Source: an uncultured Ruminococcus sp.
Lineage (GTDB): Bacteria > Bacillota > Clostridia > Oscillospirales > Ruminococcaceae
Reading direction: 5' to 3'
Length of the DNA: 64,000 bases
Assembly: GCA_945877315.1 (NCBI GenBank)
Contig: CAMCRP010000007.1
Span: 1-64,000 of the forward strand
A program made the position numbers and the translations under genes. Each line of letters opens with the position of its first letter. The stretch's first letter is position 1. The notes beneath the pieces were generated by a model, which worked only from the letters and a program-made list of their open reading frames with translations, searched no databases and was not told the origin of the DNA. This document shows, piece after piece, positions 59,758-64,000 of the stretch.

Positions 59758-61002
59758 ATGTCACAGTTAAAAGAAACCCTAAAAAGGCTATACGGCGAAG
59801 AAGCGCTGGAGCAGCAGCTAAAGCGTTATGAGAACGCCGAAAGAGCATTTGCGGAAACCTTTGGAGTGTCCGTTGAGCCAATGATCTTCTCCGCTTCGGG
59901 AAGAACCGAAATAGGCGGAAATCACACCGACCATAACAGGGGAAAGGTGCTTGCTGCGGCAGTCGGTCTGGACGTTATTGCGTATGTTATCCCAACCAGA
60001 GAGAACGTCATTACCGTTCAGTCTGAGGGATTTCCGAGAGATACCGTCAAGCTGGACGTGCTTGAACCTGTTGAAGCCGAGCTGAACAGCTCCGCAGCAC
60101 TCATCAGGGGCGTTGCTGCGGGCTTTGTCAAGGAAGGTCTGAAAATCGGAGGATTTGAGGCTTACACCACTTCAAACGTGCTGAAAGGCTCGGGAATTTC
60201 GTCCTCTGCAGCGTTTGAGGTGCTTATCGGAACTATCCTTTCCCATCTGTACAATGACGGAAATGTGTCCGCTGTGAAGGTAGCCCGGATCGCACAGTAT
60301 GCGGAAAATCGGTTCTTCGGCAAGCCTTCGGGACTGCTTGACCAGATGGCTTCTTCGGTAGGCGGATTTATTACCATAGATTTCAAGGACACAGCTAATC
60401 CTGTCATTGAAAGCATCAGCTATGACTTTGCTTCCAGCGGATACAGCCTTTGCGTTGTTGACACAAAGGGAAATCACGCCGACCTTACCCCCGAGTATGC
60501 CGCTATTCCTCAGGAAATGAAGGCTGTTGCTGAGTATTTCGGCAAGAAGGAGCTTCGTGATATTGACAAGACGCAGGTCATGGAGAATTCCGCAGATATC
60601 CGTGCAAAGCTGGGTGACAGGGCGTTCCTGAGAGCCATGCACTTCTTTGATGAAAACGTCAGAGTTGAAAGAGAAGCAGCCGCATTAAAAGCCGGAAATA
60701 TCAATGAATTTTTCAAAAATGTGAACGAAAGCGGCAACAGCTCCTACAAGTATCTCCAGAACATTTACGCACCTAAAAATCCCTCAGAGCAGGGTCTTTC
60801 CGTGGGACTTTATGCCGCCGAAAACGTCCTTGAGGGCAGGGGAGCATGCAGAGTTCACGGCGGAGGCTTCGCAGGAACCATTCAAGCATTCGTTCCTAAT
60901 GACAAGTTAGACGCCTTTACAGATACCATGGAAAAGCTCTTTGGAAAGGGAAGTTGTCACAAGCTTTATATTCGTCCCTGTGGAGGCGTCAAAGTCAAGT
61001 AA
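59758..61002 (+). CDS. galK: galactokinase
   Basis: 414-residue GHMP kinase phosphorylating galactose at C1. Signatures: SGRTEIGGNHTDHNRGKVLA (galactokinase signature), NVLKGSGISSSAAFEV (ATP loop), and RVHGGGFAGTIQAFV. It is a variant with GNHTDHN where typical GalK has GEHTDYN. AAGGAG 10 bp before the ATG. With GalE (52 kb) it covers part of the Leloir pathway; galT is not in the window. Confidence 0.92.
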   Translation: MSQLKETLKRLYGEEALEQQLKRYENAERAFAETFGVSVEPMIFSASGRTEIGGNHTDHNRGKVLAAAVGLDVIAYVIPTRENVITVQSEGFPRDTVKLDVLEPVEAELNSSAALIRGVAAGFVKEGLKIGGFEAYTTSNVLKGSGISSSAAFEVLIGTILSHLYNDGNVSAVKVARIAQYAENRFFGKPSGLLDQMASSVGGFITIDFKDTANPVIESISYDFASSGYSLCVVDTKGNHADLTPEYAAIPQEMKAVAEYFGKKELRDIDKTQVMENSADIRAKLGDRAFLRAMHFFDENVRVEREAAALKAGNINEFFKNVNESGNSSYKYLQNIYAPKNPSEQGLSVGLYAAENVLEGRGACRVHGGGFAGTIQAFVPNDKLDAFTDTMEKLFGKGSCHKLYIRPCGGVKVK

Positions 61003-61043
61003 ATAGGTGGTTTGCGTAACTTCACAAAAAAGTGAAATGAAAA

Positions 61044-61095
61044 ATCCCAAGCATTGTAAAGAAAAATACCTTTACAATGCTTGGGATAAGTTTTT
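61044..61095 (+). terminator. terminator of galK
   Basis: 18-bp perfect arms (61044-61061 and 61070-61087), 8-nt loop, then AAGTTTTT. Confidence 0.93.
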
Positions 61096-61333
61096 GCCGA
61101 AATTAGGATTTTGCTTTTGATTTCGACAGAAAAATCAGAAATTATGTCGGCGTTTTCAATTAGAATTTGCCGAATTTCAAGGCAGCTTCATTAAGCTTGG
61201 AAGAGAGGAGAAGGCATTACCGCTCATTCTGTCTGCGAGGACAATATTACGGGAAGATCTTGCGGAATATCGGCAAAATATAATTCCTTAAAATAACAAA
61301 ACCACAGCTAAAAGATTAACAAAATTTGCAGAT
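61096..61333. other. intergenic DNA, possible decayed coding
   Basis: A frame near 61175-61282 reads through an Arg/Glu-rich stretch (LSLEERRRHYRSF) but has no start or ribosome binding site. No convincing gene, promoter or RNA. Confidence 0.4.
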
Positions 61334-62173
61334 TTATACGCTATCCTTTCTTTCATTGAACCATTTCAGATAGCGCAGCTCATCCTCCAGCTTTTCAACA
61401 TGTATATCCATAATGTGGGCATCTGCATATGTGGCATCAATTATATCGGAATATCCTATATGTTGTATATACTTATGCTGCTTATATCTACATTTAGGGG
61501 CATATTCAAACATATATCCCATATACCGTTCGCCATTGAGGGTAATATCTCTGATTGGCATTGGTGGAGCGGCTTTGACCTCCGATATATTCGGCGGACG
61601 TTTGCTCAGATAATCAAGAAGGACGCAAAATGTAGCTTCGCTGTTACCCAGCTCCGGCATAATGTTTGACAGTGGTTGAGTTGTTATTTCTGCGATCTTT
61701 ACGGCAATATACATATCCTTGAACCATTCGCCCTCCTCGGCATTTACCAGCTTGCAGGACAGTATCTCGCCCTTTTGCCCCAGAGCCTTGGGGATATTTA
61801 GCTTTGGCGTGCGTATCTCGGGCATATAGTCGGACATCAGTTTTTCACGGAGCCGATAAACGCTGTTTCGACGCCCTTCTGCGGTTGCCGAAAGGGGTTT
61901 TTCTCTGAATGTGTGCTTTCTGTTTGCGCAGAGAACGGCGTTTCGCTTGGCATCGTGGGTGAGCCTGCCGAAGTCATACTGAACGGAAGCCAGGGCATAC
62001 CAGAATTCTGCGTCCTTTTCCGTCAGCTGCTTGTCCACCTTGAAATATTTTTTCAGGGCTTCAACAATGGTTCGGTCGTCCAGCCCCATTGCTGCCATTA
62101 CTATGTATTCTTTCTTCAATTCTGTTCCTATGGGTGTAGTGGTGATACCTTGATTTTGCGGCTGTATTTTCAT
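61334..62173 (-). CDS. unknown soluble protein
   Basis: 279 residues. AGAGGTG 7 bp before ATG 62173 picks the start; the frame continues upstream through the tRNA-Gln region and is not the real start. No signal or membrane segment. Mixed helical, with patches PEIRTPKLNIPKALG and NGERYMGYMFEYAPKCRYKQHKY. No family recognised. It sits just after the tRNA-Gln terminator. Confidence 0.6.
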   Translation of the reverse strand: MKIQPQNQGITTTPIGTELKKEYIVMAAMGLDDRTIVEALKKYFKVDKQLTEKDAEFWYALASVQYDFGRLTHDAKRNAVLCANRKHTFREKPLSATAEGRRNSVYRLREKLMSDYMPEIRTPKLNIPKALGQKGEILSCKLVNAEEGEWFKDMYIAVKIAEITTQPLSNIMPELGNSEATFCVLLDYLSKRPPNISEVKAAPPMPIRDITLNGERYMGYMFEYAPKCRYKQHKYIQHIGYSDIIDATYADAHIMDIHVEKLEDELRYLKWFNERKDSV

Positions 62174-62220
62174 GGATATGCACCTCTTTTGTATCTTTTT
62201 GGCTGGATTTCCCATAATAT

Positions 62221-62250
62221 AAAAAGAAAAACCCGCAAGAAACTTGCAGG
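62221..62250 (-). terminator. terminator of the tRNA-Gln pair
   Basis: On the minus strand CCTGCAAG/CTTGCGGG (8 bp, one G-U; 62243-62250 with 62232-62239), TTT loop, followed by TTTTTCTTTTT. Confidence 0.9.
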
Positions 62251-62257
62251 TTTTTGA

Positions 62258-62333
62258 TGGTTGGGGTGGAAGGATTTGAACCCTCGGAATGGATGAGTCA
62301 GAGTCATCTGCCTTACCACTTGGCGACACCCCA
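62258..62333 (-). tRNA. tRNA-Gln (CTG)
   Basis: Acceptor TGGGGTG/CACCCCA, anticodon stem GATGA/TCATC around CTCTGAC (CTG), T arm GGTTCAAATCC, discriminator A and CCA encoded at 62258-62260. Confidence 0.96.
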
Positions 62334-62337
62334 GTAT

Positions 62338-62413
62338 TGGTTGGGATAGATGGATTCGAACCATCGGAATGACGGAGTCAAAGTCCGCTGCCTTACCGCT
62401 TGGCTATACCCCA
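62338..62413 (-). tRNA. tRNA-Gln (TTG)
   Basis: Acceptor TGGGGTA/TATCCCA (one G-U), anticodon loop CTTTGAC (TTG), T arm GGTTCGAATCC, CCA encoded at 62338-62340. Upstream of the CTG isoacceptor by 4 bp; the two are a dicistronic unit. Confidence 0.96.
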
Positions 62414-62478
62414 ATATTAAAGAGAGCCATCGGTGAGGTTTTCATCGGGGATTGTGTCCTCTCCCTGACGACTTTATT

Positions 62479-62507
62479 ATTATATCACAGTTAAAACCAA
62501 AATGCAA
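62479..62507 (-). promoter_or_regulatory. promoter of the tRNA-Gln unit
   Basis: Minus strand TTGCAT (62502-62507), 17-bp spacer, extended -10 TGATATAAT with TATAAT 62479-62484. Confidence 0.75.
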
Positions 62508-62610
62508 GTGTTTTTTTGGAATTTTATGCGATTTGTATGATTGCATAATAAGCCTGTTTTCTATGTGCTGATATATATGCAACATCAACAACAAACAGCT
62601 CAAAATAATA

Positions 62611-62651
62611 TAAAAATGTGCCTTTATCCGATTTATGACAAAGGCACATTT
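62611..62651 (-). terminator. terminator of uvrA
   Basis: 12-bp arms AAATGTGCCTTT/AAAGGCACATTT (62614-62625 and 62640-62651); minus strand followed by TTATATT after the AT-rich arm, a normal terminator design. Confidence 0.85.
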
Positions 62652-62663
62652 TGAACAACGACA

Positions 62664-64000
62664 TTATTTCAAAAGCTTTTTCAGATACTGACCTGTGTAT
62701 GATTCTTCACAAGCGGCGATCTCTTCGGGTGTGCCGCATTTCAGAATAGTACCGCCCTTGTTTCCACCCTCGGGACCTAAGTCAATGACATGGTCGGACA
62801 CCTTTATGACGTCCAGATTGTGCTCGATGACCAGAACGGTGTTTCCCGTATCCGTCAGTGCCTGGAGCACCTCAATAAGCTTTTGAACGTCGTAGGAGTG
62901 AAGCCCCGTGGTAGGCTCGTCCAGAATGTAGATGGTTCTTCCCGTGGCACGTTTGGACAGCTCGGTCGCCAGCTTGACACGCTGCGCCTCGCCCCCCGAA
63001 AGGGTAGTAGCGGGCTGACCAAGCTTGATATATCCCAGACCGACATCACGCAGAGCCGCCAGCTTTCTTGCGATTTTGGGAATATTCGAGAAAAACTCCA
63101 CACCCTCGTCTACGGTCATTTCCAGAACGTCGTGAATACTCTTTCCCTTGTACCTGACCTCTAAAGTTTCCCTGTTATAGCGTTTGCCCTTGCAGACCTC
63201 GCAGGGAACGTAAATATCAGGCAGGAAGTGCATCTCTATCTTGATAATACCGTCACCCTCGCAGGCTTCACAGCGTCCGCCCTTGGTGTTGAAGGAAAAT
63301 CTTCCCGAGGTGTAGCCCTTCATTTTTGCGTCGTTTGTCTGGGCGAAAAGGTCACGAATATCGTTGAAAACGCCTGTATATGTGGCAGGATTTGAACGGG
63401 GAGTCCTGCCGATAGGTGACTGATCTATGGCAATTACCTTGTCAAGATTTTCCAGACCCTCCATGCTTTCAAATTTCCCGGGACGTATCTTGGCACGATT
63501 AAGCTTTCCCGCCAGATTTTTGTAGATTATCTCATTTACAAGAGAAGATTTTCCCGAACCCGAAACGCCTGTCACGCAGGTAAATGTTCCCAATGGAACA
63601 GAAACGTCAACGTTTTTGAGGTTATTCTCGCAGGCACCCTTGACAGTAAGAAAGTTACCATTTCCGGGACGCCTTTTTTCGGGAACAGCTATTTTTCGCT
63701 TGCCGCTAAGGAATTGCCCTGTAATAGATTTTTCACATTTGAGGATTTCATCGTAGGTTCCCGAAAATATTACCTCACCGCCGTGAACACCCGCATATGG
63801 TCCGATATCCACGATATAATCGGCAGCACGCATAGTGTCCTCGTCATGCTCGACAACGATAAGAGTGTTTCCCAGATCACGAAGCCGCTTTAATGTACCG
63901 ATTAGCTTGTCGTTATCCCGCTGATGCAGACCGATGCTTGGCTCGTCAAGGATATACAGCACGCCCACAAGCGATGAACCGATCTGCGTTGCAAGGCGTA
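62664..64000 (-). CDS. uvrA: excinuclease ABC subunit A (C-terminal part, cut by window end)
   Basis: DNA damage recognition ATPase of nucleotide excision repair. The visible part (about 445 residues) covers the end of the first ATPase ([13 protein letters not shown]) and the whole second one: Walker [11 protein letters not shown], zinc motif CEACEGDG...[10 protein letters not shown], signature [10 protein letters not shown] and Walker [12 protein letters not shown]. The frame continues past the window edge, with [10 protein letters not shown] read from the last bases. Confidence 0.97.
   Translation of the reverse strand, partial: RLATQIGSSLVGVLYILDEPSIGLHQRDNDKLIGTLKRLRDLGNTLIVVEHDEDTMRAADYIVDIGPYAGVHGGEVIFSGTYDEILKCEKSITGQFLSGKRKIAVPEKRRPGNGNFLTVKGACENNLKNVDVSVPLGTFTCVTGVSGSGKSSLVNEIIYKNLAGKLNRAKIRPGKFESMEGLENLDKVIAIDQSPIGRTPRSNPATYTGVFNDIRDLFAQTNDAKMKGYTSGRFSFNTKGGRCEACEGDGIIKIEMHFLPDIYVPCEVCKGKRYNRETLEVRYKGKSIHDVLEMTVDEGVEFFSNIPKIARKLAALRDVGLGYIKLGQPATTLSGGEAQRVKLATELSKRATGRTIYILDEPTTGLHSYDVQKLIEVLQALTDTGNTVLVIEHNLDVIKVSDHVIDLGPEGGNKGGTILKCGTPEEIAACEESYTGQYLKKLLK

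Noticed and set aside
62174..62329. N-terminal extension of the gene at 61334 into the tRNA-Gln gene
   Set aside because: The extension translates tRNA sequence; a good ribosome binding site marks ATG 62173.

Overview
The window looks like chromosomal DNA from a Gram-positive, spore-forming Clostridia lineage, most likely Oscillospiraceae/Ruminococcus-like. This is inferred from base composition near the middle of the range, strong AGGAG-type ribosome binding sites, frequent GTG/TTG starts, sigma-A type TTGACA/TATAAT promoters, and many genes that only endospore formers keep (SpoIID-like, YabP, YabQ, DpaA/DpaB dipicolinate synthase, SpoIVB, SpoVAD, SpoVAE). No prophage, integrase, transposase or CRISPR array was recognised. 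Most of the window is ordinary core chromosome with small accessory patches near 28.3-31.7 kb and 48.8-52.1 kb.

Layout. 0-6 kb: initiator tRNA, pullulanase, a SpoIID-like protein facing it, citrate synthase, a membrane protein, then a repeat-rich spacer. 6-13.5 kb: lipoprotein, two-component system, then yqhQ-prmC-recA-recX and a 41-codon gene coupled to recX. 13.5-18 kb: flippase, MFS transporter, and the conserved yabP-yabQ-divIC-S1 block. 18-24 kb (minus strand): SPFH/NfeD pair, MATE pump, GH31 alpha-glucosidase with a palindromic operator candidate. 24.3-28 kb (minus strand): thiC-thiW-thiM-thiE thiamin operon with a canonical TPP riboswitch before thiC and a second, non-canonical RNA leader before thiW. 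28-34 kb: MCP-like receptor, unknown membrane proteins, trmB, dipicolinate synthase. 34-43.5 kb: paired TrkA/RCK proteins behind a 32-bp perfect palindrome, an FtsA-like actin-fold protein with a long C-terminal extension, SpoIVB, CmpB-like membrane protein, SpoVAE/SpoVAD. 43.5-48.7 kb: PAP2, RqcH/NFACT, DMT transporter, ilvE, tRNA-Arg. 48.8-52 kb: small unknown and GNAT proteins, AraC regulator, an antitoxin whose toxin partner is a 12-residue stub. 52-64 kb: galE, rsgA, MATE, a candidate structured RNA, DUF2798-like protein, GDSL hydrolase, RodA-type protein, galK, two tRNA-Gln genes and the 3' part of uvrA.

The most interesting part is 54.4-56.75 kb. The rsgA leader carries a 9-codon upstream ORF, mutually exclusive antiterminator and terminator stems, and a second ORF overlapping the rsgA start. 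The divergent MATE gene also has a terminator just before its ribosome binding site. About 1.4 kb further on, a sigma-A type promoter is followed by a roughly 215-nt RNA whose 5' and 3' ends pair and which folds, by hand, into a three-way junction ending in a U-tract. I cannot assign this RNA to a family. The thiW leader (26258-26400) is the other strong candidate for an undescribed regulatory RNA. All structures here are by eye; no folding or database search was run.
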